In this document: one piece after another, positions 56,959-64,000 of the stretch
Layout of the letters: each line of letters opens with the position of its first letter
How positions within the stretch are numbered: the first letter of the stretch is position 1
Assembly (NCBI GenBank): GCA_017860295.1
Contig: JAFNAS010000004.1
Coordinates: 1 to 64,000 of the forward strand
Length of the DNA: 64,000 nt
Direction: 5' to 3'
From: Bacteroidota bacterium
GTDB taxonomy: Bacteria; Bacteroidota; Bacteroidia; Bacteroidales; Paludibacteraceae
Position numbers and translations under genes: made by a program
The notes under the pieces: generated by a model
Told to the model about the DNA's origin: nothing
The model's database searches: none
The model's input: only the letters and a program-made list of their open reading frames with translations

Positions 56959-56966
56959 CAAAGATA
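56959..56966 (-). promoter_or_regulatory. -7 box of nadK
   Basis: TATCTTTG on the minus strand, 82 bases before the nadK start. The divergent pdxJ -7 box (57013-57020) lies 46 bases away. Confidence 0.5.
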
Positions 56967-57012
56967 GTATCAAATAAGAGAAGGGTAACTTGGTGTTTGC
57001 TTGTTTTTTCCT

Positions 57013-57020
57013 TAACTTTG
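57013..57020 (+). promoter_or_regulatory. -7 box of pdxJ and probably the exbB-exbD-tonB run
   Basis: TAACTTTG, 72 bases before the pdxJ start at 57093. It also shows that a longer in-frame reading from 56910 is not the gene start. Confidence 0.6.
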
Positions 57021-57092
57021 TCTCATAGAACCAACGATAATGCAAAGAAACGAAATGCATATCACACTTACAAATATACAAGAAAGAATTTG

Positions 57093-57806
57093 ATGACGAA
57101 GCTTAGCGTAAATATCAACAAAATAGCAACTTTGCGTAACGCACGGGGAGGCAATGTTCCCGATGTGTTGAAAGTGGCAAATGATTGTCAACTATTTGGA
57201 GCAGAAGGAATAACAGTACATCCAAGACCGGACGAACGTCATATTAGATATGCCGATGTGTATGCTCTTCGCCCCATTGTAACGACAGAATTTAATATTG
57301 AAGGTTATCCGTCGCGTGAGTTTATAGATCTGGTTTGTACGGTTAAACCCGAGCAAGTAACCTTGGTTCCGGATGCACACGATGCCATCACCTCAAGTGC
57401 TGGTTGGGATACCATTGCGCATGGCGCTTTTCTGAAAGAGGTTGTAGCTGAATTTCAGTCGCATGGAATACGGGTTTCTGTTTTTATTGATACCAATCCT
57501 GATAATATCCGCAATGCAGCTTTAACGGAAACCGACCGGATCGAACTCTATACCGAACCGTATGCTACCCTTTATCCTCAATCTCCCGAACAGGCCGCAG
57601 CACCTTTCATAGAGGCCGCAAAAGTTGCCCGTGAAGTGGGATTGGGTGTCAATGCAGGTCACGATTTGAGTTTGGTCAATCTGAACTATTTTCACGAAAA
57701 TATTCCATGGTTATCCGAAGTATCTATTGGCCATGCCTTAATTTGCGATGCGCTCTATTTAGGGCTTGAGCAAACAATAAATGCATACAAAAAACAGTTA
57801 TTATAA
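57093..57806 (+). CDS. pdxJ: pyridoxine 5'-phosphate synthase
   Basis: A 237-residue TIM-barrel enzyme that condenses 1-deoxyxylulose 5-phosphate with an aminoacetone phosphate to give pyridoxine 5'-phosphate. The opening [21 protein letters not shown], the catalytic HPRPDERHI and the closing [11 protein letters not shown] are typical. It is followed by exbB after 42 bases, in an arrangement seen in other Bacteroidales, and probably heads that operon. Confidence 0.95.
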   Translation: MTKLSVNINKIATLRNARGGNVPDVLKVANDCQLFGAEGITVHPRPDERHIRYADVYALRPIVTTEFNIEGYPSREFIDLVCTVKPEQVTLVPDAHDAITSSAGWDTIAHGAFLKEVVAEFQSHGIRVSVFIDTNPDNIRNAALTETDRIELYTEPYATLYPQSPEQAAAPFIEAAKVAREVGLGVNAGHDLSLVNLNYFHENIPWLSEVSIGHALICDALYLGLEQTINAYKKQLL

Positions 57807-57848
57807 GAAACTTATCTGTCGTAAAATTATAAATTCATTCTATTCCTC

Positions 57849-58526
57849 ATGAACTTAATGCTTATTTTGCAGGCTGTAGCACAGCTTCCTACTACTACTC
57901 CGGTTACTTCAGAAAAAACAGAAACAATGTTTGACATAGTGCTTAAAGGTGGTTGGATTTTAGCTCCGATTGCGTTTTTGCTTTTAGTAGCTGTGTATGT
58001 CATTATTGTTCGTTCTTTTGAATTGCACAAGTCTTCAAAAACCAAGAACCTTGTGGACAAGATAGCCCCAATGCTGAAAGAGGGAAATATCAATCAGGCT
58101 ATTACCGTTTGCGAAAGCAGTAACATGCCTATCGGAGAGGTGCTTACCTGTGGTTTGAAAAATCTCGGTAACCCGATTAGTGACATCAAAGATTCGATGG
58201 AAGCGGAAGCGCGTCAGCAGGTTGACGAAATGAGTAAAGGCATGAATTATCTGGCTATTATCTCATCAGTCGCTCCTATGTTCGGTTTTCTTGGAACCAT
58301 CTTCGGGGTTATCAAAATCTTCTACAGCATTTCATTGACTGATAATATCAGTATTGGAACGATCTCCGGTGGACTTTACCAGAAGATGATTTCATCGGCT
58401 GCAGGTCTGTTGGTGGGTATTATTGCTTTTTCGGCCTATCATATTCTCAATGGCCGTATCGATCATATCATCTCCAGTATGGAACGTCAGAGCAATCGGT
58501 TCCTTAATTTACTGCGTAATAAATAA
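57849..58526 (+). CDS. exbB: MotA/TolQ/ExbB proton channel protein
   Basis: A 225-residue inner-membrane protein with three membrane segments (about 38-58, 135-155, 170-195) and a large cytosolic loop between the first two, as in ExbB/TolQ. LGTIFGVIKIF and AAGLLVGIIAFSAYHIL are the family's pore-lining segments. With ExbD it uses the proton gradient to energise TonB. exbD follows by 23 bases. Confidence 0.93.
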   Translation: MNLMLILQAVAQLPTTTPVTSEKTETMFDIVLKGGWILAPIAFLLLVAVYVIIVRSFELHKSSKTKNLVDKIAPMLKEGNINQAITVCESSNMPIGEVLTCGLKNLGNPISDIKDSMEAEARQQVDEMSKGMNYLAIISSVAPMFGFLGTIFGVIKIFYSISLTDNISIGTISGGLYQKMISSAAGLLVGIIAFSAYHILNGRIDHIISSMERQSNRFLNLLRNK

Positions 58527-58549
58527 TCAGACTTTAATCTTTTATTCGT

Positions 58550-58957
58550 ATGATTATCAAACGTAAACGGGAAATACAGCCGGAAGTTTATACCTCTTCC
58601 CTGAATGACATCATGTTTTTCCTGCTGCTTTTCTTTTTGATTGTTTCTACTCTGGTCAATCCTTCCGTTATTCAGTTGATGCTACCGAAGGCCAATGCCA
58701 ATGTGCAAAAAATGTCGAAACAATCAATCAATATCTCGATCAAAGAGGAGCCGGGAGGATTGAAATACTACCTGAATGACCTGCCCATTGCGCTGGAACA
58801 GATAGAACCTACTATTCAACAAATGGTTGCCAATACATCGGACGCAACGGTTATTTTACGTGCCGACAGAACCATTCAGTTGCAAGACTTAGTCTCGGTA
58901 CTCGATATCGGTCATCAGTTGCACGTTAAAATGATTTTAGCCACACAAAAGCAGTAA
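58550..58957 (+). CDS. exbD: ExbD/TolR biopolymer transport protein
   Basis: A 135-residue protein with one membrane helix near the N-terminus (SLNDIMFFLLLFFLIVSTLV) and a periplasmic domain. The conserved Asp at the start of the helix (D20), needed for proton use, is present. It is the partner of ExbB and lies between exbB and tonB at gaps of 23 and 24 bases. Confidence 0.92.
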   Translation: MIIKRKREIQPEVYTSSLNDIMFFLLLFFLIVSTLVNPSVIQLMLPKANANVQKMSKQSINISIKEEPGGLKYYLNDLPIALEQIEPTIQQMVANTSDATVILRADRTIQLQDLVSVLDIGHQLHVKMILATQKQ

Positions 58958-58981
58958 GGGTGTATCTGTAACAATGTAAAT

Positions 58982-59764
58982 ATGAGGAAATCAAAAATAT
59001 ATGGCATTGTGGGTACAACTACATTTGCGGGACTTGTTCTGCTTTTGTTTTTTTTAGTCAGAATAGCCTCTATACAAGATAATTATACCGAACCTGTATT
59101 GATTAACTTCGGAGATTCGGAAGATGGGGTAGGGGCAGCAGTAGCCTCTCCGGCGCCTCCGACTTCGGTTGTACCTCCTCCTCCGTCGACTACCAAAAAA
59201 CAAGAGAGCAATGATGAAAATCTGGCCTCCCAGGCCAACGAATCTCCTGTACAAACGGTAGAAAAGAAGAAAACCGAGATAAAGAAAGTGACTCCCAAAC
59301 AATTGGAGGAGAACAGAAAAAAAATATTGCAGGATCTGCTCAAACAACAGCAAGCCAAAGCCCAGGCAGTTCAAAATGCTGCCATTGCCAATAAAGCCCG
59401 TAAAATGGGAAGTGTTTTTGGCTCCAATCATGGAAACGGAAGCGGTGATGGTCAGAAAGGCGACGGTACAAAAGGAAATCCTTTAGGCAAAGTGGGTGGT
59501 ACGGGTAGCGTAATGGCCTCCGTTGCAGGACGTACGGTAACATCAACACCCAGTCCGTCATACAATTCGAATGACGAAGGTAAAGTAACAGTAAATGTGA
59601 CTGTTGATAAAGATGGCAATGTGATACGGGCATCCATCGGTTCGGCAACAACATCGAGTGAAGCGTTGAGAGATGCTGCGGTACAAGCGGCACGTCGAAG
59701 CAAATTTTCTGCTGGATCGAACGAAGCAATCGGAACTATTACATATCGTTTCATTCTGAAATAG
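58982..59764 (+). CDS. tonB: energy transducer TonB
   Basis: A 260-residue protein: an N-terminal membrane helix (about 9-27), a Pro-rich then Glu/Lys/Gln-rich periplasmic spacer (60-140) with a coiled stretch, a Gly-rich hinge (145-170), and a C-terminal TonB domain (VTVNVTVDKDGNVIRASIG through AARRSKF and ITYRFILK). It spans the periplasm and contacts TonB boxes of receptors. Co-transcribed with exbB and exbD. Confidence 0.92.
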   Translation: MRKSKIYGIVGTTTFAGLVLLLFFLVRIASIQDNYTEPVLINFGDSEDGVGAAVASPAPPTSVVPPPPSTTKKQESNDENLASQANESPVQTVEKKKTEIKKVTPKQLEENRKKILQDLLKQQQAKAQAVQNAAIANKARKMGSVFGSNHGNGSGDGQKGDGTKGNPLGKVGGTGSVMASVAGRTVTSTPSPSYNSNDEGKVTVNVTVDKDGNVIRASIGSATTSSEALRDAAVQAARRSKFSAGSNEAIGTITYRFILK

Positions 59765-59773
59765 AGAAATATT

Positions 59774-60331
59774 ATGTTAAGTAGAAGAGATGTATTTATC
59801 TTTCTTGCCAATGGCTTTGAGGAGACCGAAGCCATAGCCACTATTGATGTATTGAGAAGGGGCGATGTTGCGGTGAAGATTGTCTCCATTACCGGAGAGG
59901 CAACCGTAACCGGATCGCATGGTATTCAGATTGTAGCTGATGCATTGTTTGAAAGGCTTTCTTTCAATGACAGTAAATTATTGATTCTTCCCGGAGGAAT
60001 GCCTGGAACGCAGAATCTCCAGAATCACGAGGAGCTGGGAGAATTATTGAAAAAACAATTTAGCAGCAATCAGTATCTAGCGGCTATTTGTGCAGCGTCC
60101 AAAATATTTGGACATCTGAATTTGCTTCACGGGAAAGAGGTGATCTGTTATCCCGGATATGAAGATGAACTTACCGGAGCAACACTCTCTAAGTTGAATG
60201 TGGTTTGCGATGGAAATATCATCACAGCAAAAGGTGCAGCTTTTGCAATTGACTTTGGCCTTAAGCTGCTGGAGCTTTTGAAAGGAAAAGCTGTTGCCGA
60301 TAAAGTCGCTCAGGGGATGCTGGTAAAATAG
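59774..60331 (+). CDS. DJ-1/PfpI family protein
   Basis: A 185-residue protein of the DJ-1 fold. The opening DVFIFLANGFEETEAIATIDVLRRG and the nucleophile-elbow cysteine in LAAICAASKIFGHLN, with CYPGYED later, match the YajL/DJ-1 branch. Roles proposed for the family include chaperone and glyoxalase/deglycase activity, so the function stays open. It starts 9 bases after tonB and is likely the last gene of the pdxJ-exbB-exbD-tonB run. Confidence 0.93.
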   Translation: MLSRRDVFIFLANGFEETEAIATIDVLRRGDVAVKIVSITGEATVTGSHGIQIVADALFERLSFNDSKLLILPGGMPGTQNLQNHEELGELLKKQFSSNQYLAAICAASKIFGHLNLLHGKEVICYPGYEDELTGATLSKLNVVCDGNIITAKGAAFAIDFGLKLLELLKGKAVADKVAQGMLVK

Positions 60332-60440
60332 CACTTGGTATCTCAAAGATACTACTTAACATAATATTAATTATAGGAAAATTATATCGGCCTAAATTCG
60401 GATATTTAATGCCTGATATAAACTCAAACAAAAATATCGA

Positions 60441-61475
60441 ATGCTCACAAAGATTATAGATAAGCACAAAGTTGACGAAACTTTATCACTGATAGAAAAT
60501 GCGACACAAATCGTAATCGTTACTCACATGAGTCCGGATGGCGATGCCATGGGATCATCGCTCGGATTGTATCAACATTTGCTTGGCTGTGCTAAAAATG
60601 TTTCGGTCGTTGTTCCGAATCGCTTTGCCGATTTTCTGGCCTGGATGCCTGGCGCGGAAAATGTGTTGATTTATGATGAGATGAAACAACAAACGGAAGC
60701 GGCTCTGAAAAAATGTGATCTGTTGTTTGCACTCGATTTTAATACGCTGACCCGCATTGGCGATCTCAATAGTTTTGTCAAAAATCTATCGTGTAAAAAA
60801 GTTCTTATCGATCATCACCGCGATCCGGATGATTTTTGCAATGTGGTCATTTCGTATCCTAAAATCGCATCTACTTCGGAACTAGTTTTTCGCCTCATTT
60901 CTTCGATGGGATTCTTTCCAAAAATGTCATTATCGTGTGCCGAGTGCCTCTATGCCGGGATGATGACAGATACCGGCGCGTTTACCTTCAATTCAAACAA
61001 TCCGGAAATCTATTATATTATCTCCGAACTGCTGAAAAAAGGTGTCGATAAAGATGCTATCTACTCAAAAGTTTACAACACATATTCTGTTGATAGATTG
61101 CGGCTTATGGGCTATATGCTCAGCCAGAAAATGGAGATTTTGCCCGAATATCATACCGCAATAATCACGCTCACGAAAGCTGAACTCGATGAGTTCAACT
61201 ACAAAGAAGGCGATACAGAGGGATTTGTAAATATTCCATTGAGTATCAAAGGAATTGTCTTCTCCGTGTTGGTGAAAGAAGGAAAAGAGATGGTAAAACT
61301 GTCGCTTCGCTCAAGAGGAACTTTCCCGGTAAACAGGGTTGCATCTGCGCTTTTTAACGGAGGTGGACATATCAATGCGTCGGGAGGCGAGAGCTATGAA
61401 TCAATAACGGATACCGTAAAAAAACTGAAGGCAGCACTCCCCCGTTATCAGAAAGAATTAGAGGAATCCTGCTAA
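60441..61475 (+). CDS. DHH family phosphoesterase (NrnA-like)
   Basis: A 344-residue manganese-dependent phosphoesterase. The DHH domain has THMSPDGDAMGSSLG, FALDFNT and the DHH signature in LIDHHRDPDDF. The DHHA1 domain has FNGGGHINASGG. Relatives degrade nano-RNA and 3'-phosphoadenosine 5'-phosphate. It is a separate gene, 109 bases after the DJ-1 gene, and ends in a terminator that overlaps its last codons. Confidence 0.93.
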   Translation: MLTKIIDKHKVDETLSLIENATQIVIVTHMSPDGDAMGSSLGLYQHLLGCAKNVSVVVPNRFADFLAWMPGAENVLIYDEMKQQTEAALKKCDLLFALDFNTLTRIGDLNSFVKNLSCKKVLIDHHRDPDDFCNVVISYPKIASTSELVFRLISSMGFFPKMSLSCAECLYAGMMTDTGAFTFNSNNPEIYYIISELLKKGVDKDAIYSKVYNTYSVDRLRLMGYMLSQKMEILPEYHTAIITLTKAELDEFNYKEGDTEGFVNIPLSIKGIVFSVLVKEGKEMVKLSLRSRGTFPVNRVASALFNGGGHINASGGESYESITDTVKKLKAALPRYQKELEESC

Positions 61476-61492
61476 GCAGAATTCCTCTTTAA
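61460..61492 (+). terminator. terminator overlapping the DHH gene end
   Basis: AGAGGAATCCTGC (61460-61472) pairs with GCAGAATTCCTCT (61476-61488) with one mismatch, then TTTAATTTG. The stop codon lies in the loop region. Confidence 0.75.
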
Positions 61493-61519
61493 TTTGTTTA
61501 TTTTCAGCGGATTATTTCT

Positions 61520-62785
61520 TTATCCTCTGAAGATAGTCTGTTTTCTGTCTGGCCCTACTGAAACGATTTTGATCGGAGTTTTAAGCTCTTTTTCCAAAAA
61601 GTCAACATACGCATTGAATTCCTCAGGAAATTCATTTTCGTGATGCATCTGGGTCATATCGCATTTCCAACCCGGTAATTCTGCATAAACCGGTTCGATA
61701 GAATCGTCTGCTTCGTAAGGAAAATAATCGATCTCTTCTCCGTTTATTCTGTAAGTTACACAAGCTTTGATGGTATCGAAGTCATCCAGAACATCGCTTT
61801 TCATCATAATCAATTGCGTAACGCCATTAATCATAATGGCATACTTCAGCGCTACCAAATCGACCCATCCGCAACGGCGCGGACGACCGGTTACAGAACC
61901 GTATTCGTGACCTAAATCTCTGATTTGCTGACCGACTTCATCATGTAATTCGGTTGGAAAAGGACCGCTACCAACACGGGTACAGTACGCTTTGAAAATT
62001 CCGAATACTTCACCGATATTTTTAGGAGCAACTCCCAAACCGGTACAAACTCCGGCACAAATTGTGTTTGACGAAGTAACAAACGGATAAGAACCGAAAT
62101 CAATATCAAGCATAGTACCCTGAGCTCCTTCAGCAAGAATCGAGGTTCCTTTTGCTATGTAGTTGTTTACTTTGTGTTCGCTGTCGATAAACTGGAATTT
62201 TTTGAGAACTTCTATTCCTGCAAACCACTCTTTTTCAATGGCTTCCAATTGATCGAGAGGGTAGTTGTATTGTGCCAGAATAGCTTTATGCCGGGCAATG
62301 GCAGCTGCATATTTTTTATCAAAATTATGGAGCAGGTCCCCTACCCTTACGCCATTACGGCTAATCTTATCCGTATAAGTCGGACCGATTCCTTTACCTG
62401 TAGTCCCAATTTTTGAATCTCCCTTTGCCGCTTCGTAAGCAGCATCAAGTAACCGGTGAGTAGGAAGGATCAGGTGTGCTTTTTTGGAGATAAGCAAACG
62501 TTTGGTCAGATCGTGACCGGATGCTTCGAGTGATTCGACTTCTGTTTTGAACAGAGCAGGATCGAGCACTACCCCGTTTCCGATAATATTGATTTTGTCA
62601 CCCTGGAAAATTCCGGATGGAATTGATCTTAACACATACTTTTGGCCTTCGAATTCGAGAGTGTGTCCGGCATTCGGACCACCTTGAAAACGCGCAACAA
62701 CACCATATTTGGGTGTAAGGACATCTACTACTTTTCCTTTTCCTTCGTCGCCCCACTGAAGGCCTAACAGAACATCAACTTTCAT
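61520..62785 (-). CDS. purA: adenylosuccinate synthetase
   Basis: A 421-residue enzyme that couples IMP and aspartate with GTP cleavage on the way to AMP. The opening VDVLLGLQWGDEGKGKVVDVL, GPNAGHTLEF and GTTGKGIGPTYTDK are characteristic. The start MKVDVLLG at 62785 is preferred to an ATG at 62806, because this is the usual N-terminus in the phylum and its A-rich context matches that of thrA. The gene stands alone between two terminators. Confidence 0.96.
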   Translation of the reverse strand: MKVDVLLGLQWGDEGKGKVVDVLTPKYGVVARFQGGPNAGHTLEFEGQKYVLRSIPSGIFQGDKINIIGNGVVLDPALFKTEVESLEASGHDLTKRLLISKKAHLILPTHRLLDAAYEAAKGDSKIGTTGKGIGPTYTDKISRNGVRVGDLLHNFDKKYAAAIARHKAILAQYNYPLDQLEAIEKEWFAGIEVLKKFQFIDSEHKVNNYIAKGTSILAEGAQGTMLDIDFGSYPFVTSSNTICAGVCTGLGVAPKNIGEVFGIFKAYCTRVGSGPFPTELHDEVGQQIRDLGHEYGSVTGRPRRCGWVDLVALKYAIMINGVTQLIMMKSDVLDDFDTIKACVTYRINGEEIDYFPYEADDSIEPVYAELPGWKCDMTQMHHENEFPEEFNAYVDFLEKELKTPIKIVSVGPDRKQTIFRG

Positions 62786-62889
62786 TTGTTTTGTTTTTAT
62801 AGACATATACTATGAATCTTACGCCAAAAAGCGTGTAAAGTTACCGATTTTTTACCGGATTTCAACCTGCTGAGATCTGTTTTGCACAC

Positions 62890-62930
62890 AAAAAACTGCC
62901 TCAAATTGTAGGATACAATCCGAGGCAGTT
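62890..62930 (-). terminator. terminator of the glyoxalase-fold gene
   Basis: AACTGCCTC / GAGGCAGTT with an inner ATTGTA / TACAAT stem (62894-62930), followed on the minus strand by TTTTTTGTG. Confidence 0.82.
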
Positions 62931-62944
62931 ATAGATATTACAGG

Positions 62945-63313
62945 TCATCTTTCAGGTAGGATTTCAACCCAGTATCCATCGGGATCTTCAATGAAATAGA
63001 TACCCATCGCATCGTTCTCGAAGCAGATATACCCCATTTGCTGGTGAAGTTGATGTGCTTCCGGGTAATGCTGCGTCGTAAAAGCAATGTGAATTTCATT
63101 GTCTCCCAAATCATACGGCTCCGATCGATCCTTCAACCAGGTCAGTTCCAAACGATGGTCTGTCTGATTGTCGGATAGATAAACAATGATAAAACTGCCA
63201 TCCGGAGCATTGATTCGCCGAACTTCCTTCAAACCTAACGCTTTATCGTAAAACGCAAGGCTCTTCTGAAGGTCGAAGACATTGATATTGTTATGTACGA
63301 ATTTGAAATCCAT
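62945..63313 (-). CDS. glyoxalase I-like VOC family protein
   Basis: A 122-residue metal-binding protein of the vicinal oxygen chelate superfamily. It has the glyoxalase I pattern: H8 near the start (FVHNNINV), Glu in LELTW, His in EIHIAF and Glu in YWVEILP, giving a plausible set of metal ligands, with DPDGYWVEI as the classic end. It may isomerise the methylglyoxal hemithioacetal, but the thiol cofactor is unknown here. It has its own terminator. Confidence 0.87.
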   Translation of the reverse strand: MDFKFVHNNINVFDLQKSLAFYDKALGLKEVRRINAPDGSFIIVYLSDNQTDHRLELTWLKDRSEPYDLGDNEIHIAFTTQHYPEAHQLHQQMGYICFENDAMGIYFIEDPDGYWVEILPER

Positions 63314-63323
63314 ATTCCTTTGT

Positions 63324-63394
63324 GTAGTCAGTAGATAGTAAGATGGTATCGGTAGACATTCTACTAACCACTAACCACCAACTACTGACTACTT
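63324..63394. repeat. degenerate short tandem repeat (ACTAACCACTAACCACC type)
   Basis: The spacer between sdhB and the glyoxalase-fold gene is made of words such as AGTCAGTAG, ATAGTAAG, ACTAACC and ACTACTGACTAC. The two halves are partly complementary (GTAGTCAGTAG / CTACTGACTAC). Confidence 0.55.
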
Positions 63395-63399
63395 GATTA

Positions 63400-64000
63400 T
63401 CAGTCTTTCAGTTTTGCAACAAGGAACTCACGGTTCAGACGTGCAATGTGCGAAATGGAAACATTTTTAGGACATTCGGCTTCGCAGGCACCTGTGTTTG
63501 TACAGTTACCGAAACCGAGTTCGTCCATTTTAGATACCATTGCCTTGGCACGACGTGATGCTTCAATTCTACCCTGTGGCAACAGTGCCAACTGGCTAAC
63601 CTTTGCAGCAACGAACAACATAGCTGAACCGTTTTTACAAGCAGCAGCGCAAGCACCACAACCGATGCAAGATGCAGCATCCATGGCTTCGTCAGCTTTT
63701 TCTTTTGCAATAGGAATTGCATTTGCATCAGGAACACCACCGGTGCTGATAGAGATAAAACCTCCAGCTTGCATAATTTTGTCGTATGCGCTACGGTCTA
63801 CCATTAAATCCTTGATTACAGGGAAAGCACGCGAACGCCACGGTTCGATGGTAATGGTTTCTCCGTCTTTGAACTTACGCATGTGCAACTGACAAGTCGT
63901 TACATCTTCGTCAGGTCCGTGCGGATGGCCGTTGATATAGAGAGAACACATACCGCAGATACCTTCGCGACAGTCGTGGTCGAACACTACCGGTTCTTTC
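63400..64000 (-). CDS. sdhB: succinate dehydrogenase / fumarate reductase iron-sulfur subunit, partial
   Basis: The C-terminal 200 residues of an SdhB/FrdB protein whose N-terminus lies beyond the right edge. Cluster ligands are all visible: [2Fe-2S] in CREGICGMC plus a later Cys in TTCQLH, [4Fe-4S] in [11 protein letters not shown], and [3Fe-4S] in [14 protein letters not shown]. This form, with [16 protein letters not shown], is typical of the Bacteroidales quinol:fumarate reductase, which supports fumarate respiration and propionate or succinate formation. Its partners sdhA and sdhC probably lie outside the window. Confidence 0.95.
   Translation of the reverse strand, partial: KEPVVFDHDCREGICGMCSLYINGHPHGPDEDVTTCQLHMRKFKDGETITIEPWRSRAFPVIKDLMVDRSAYDKIMQAGGFISISTGGVPDANAIPIAKEKADEAMDAASCIGCGACAAACKNGSAMLFVAAKVSQLALLPQGRIEASRRAKAMVSKMDELGFGNCTNTGACEAECPKNVSISHIARLNREFLVAKLKD

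Overview
The window reads as a chromosomal segment of a Bacteroidota species, most likely order Bacteroidales. The grounds are the many TAnnTTTG -7 boxes (several with a TTTG -33 box about 19-20 bases upstream), A-rich translation starts with no Shine-Dalgarno sequence, an ArgF'-type acylornithine carbamoyltransferase, outer-membrane and lipoprotein families typical of the phylum (DUF5723-like, FadL-like, TonB receptors), and a lipoprotein-type TPR histidine kinase. Genus cannot be fixed; a Paludibacter or Dysgonomonas relative is a guess. About 48 protein genes, one tRNA, one riboswitch and one decayed insertion sequence are supported.

Layout. 1-11 kb (mostly minus strand): a partial unknown gene, thrA, a glycosyltransferase, a DedA protein, an exported thioredoxin-fold protein, enolase and Lon; then tRNA-Glu and rpsT on the plus strand. 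11-15.7 kb (plus): ribE, a C69 dipeptidase, murI, metA, tatA. 15.7-20.4 kb (minus): lysS-gpsA-pgi-coaD, with a GC-rich repeat inserted between pgi and coaD. 20.4-29.6 kb is the accessory part: an AT-rich orphan gene, a helical protein of unknown role, a non-coding array of seven 41-bp repeats, exported MsrB-MsrA, and a minus-strand cluster of lipoprotein, DUF5723-like protein, metacaspase-like protease and small secreted protein. 29.6-37.6 kb: a response regulator and sensor kinase, M20 dipeptidase, homocysteine methyltransferase, a LytTR regulator and a nitronate monooxygenase whose promoter carries a direct-repeat array. 37.7-49.8 kb: envelope proteins, prmA, argF' and argB separated by an IS982-like remnant, a TonB receptor with a small Cys/His protein, and a GNAT-nitrilase fusion. 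49.9-64 kb is housekeeping: parE, metK behind a SAM-II-like riboswitch, greA, a HIT protein, fmt, nadK, pdxJ, exbB-exbD-tonB, a DJ-1 protein, a DHH phosphoesterase, purA, a glyoxalase-fold protein and the 3' part of sdhB/frdB.

How the genes connect. thrA, metA, the homocysteine methyltransferase and metK cover much of the route from aspartate to S-adenosylmethionine, and metK seems to be controlled by SAM itself. exbB-exbD-tonB can energise TonB-dependent receptors such as the one at 44.2-46.7 kb. The most unusual non-coding signals are the 41-bp array (22.4-22.7 kb), the CGYCCCTA direct repeats between the LytTR gene and the nitronate monooxygenase gene, the repeat that rewrote the coaD start, and terminator-like hairpins in the enolase and greA leaders.
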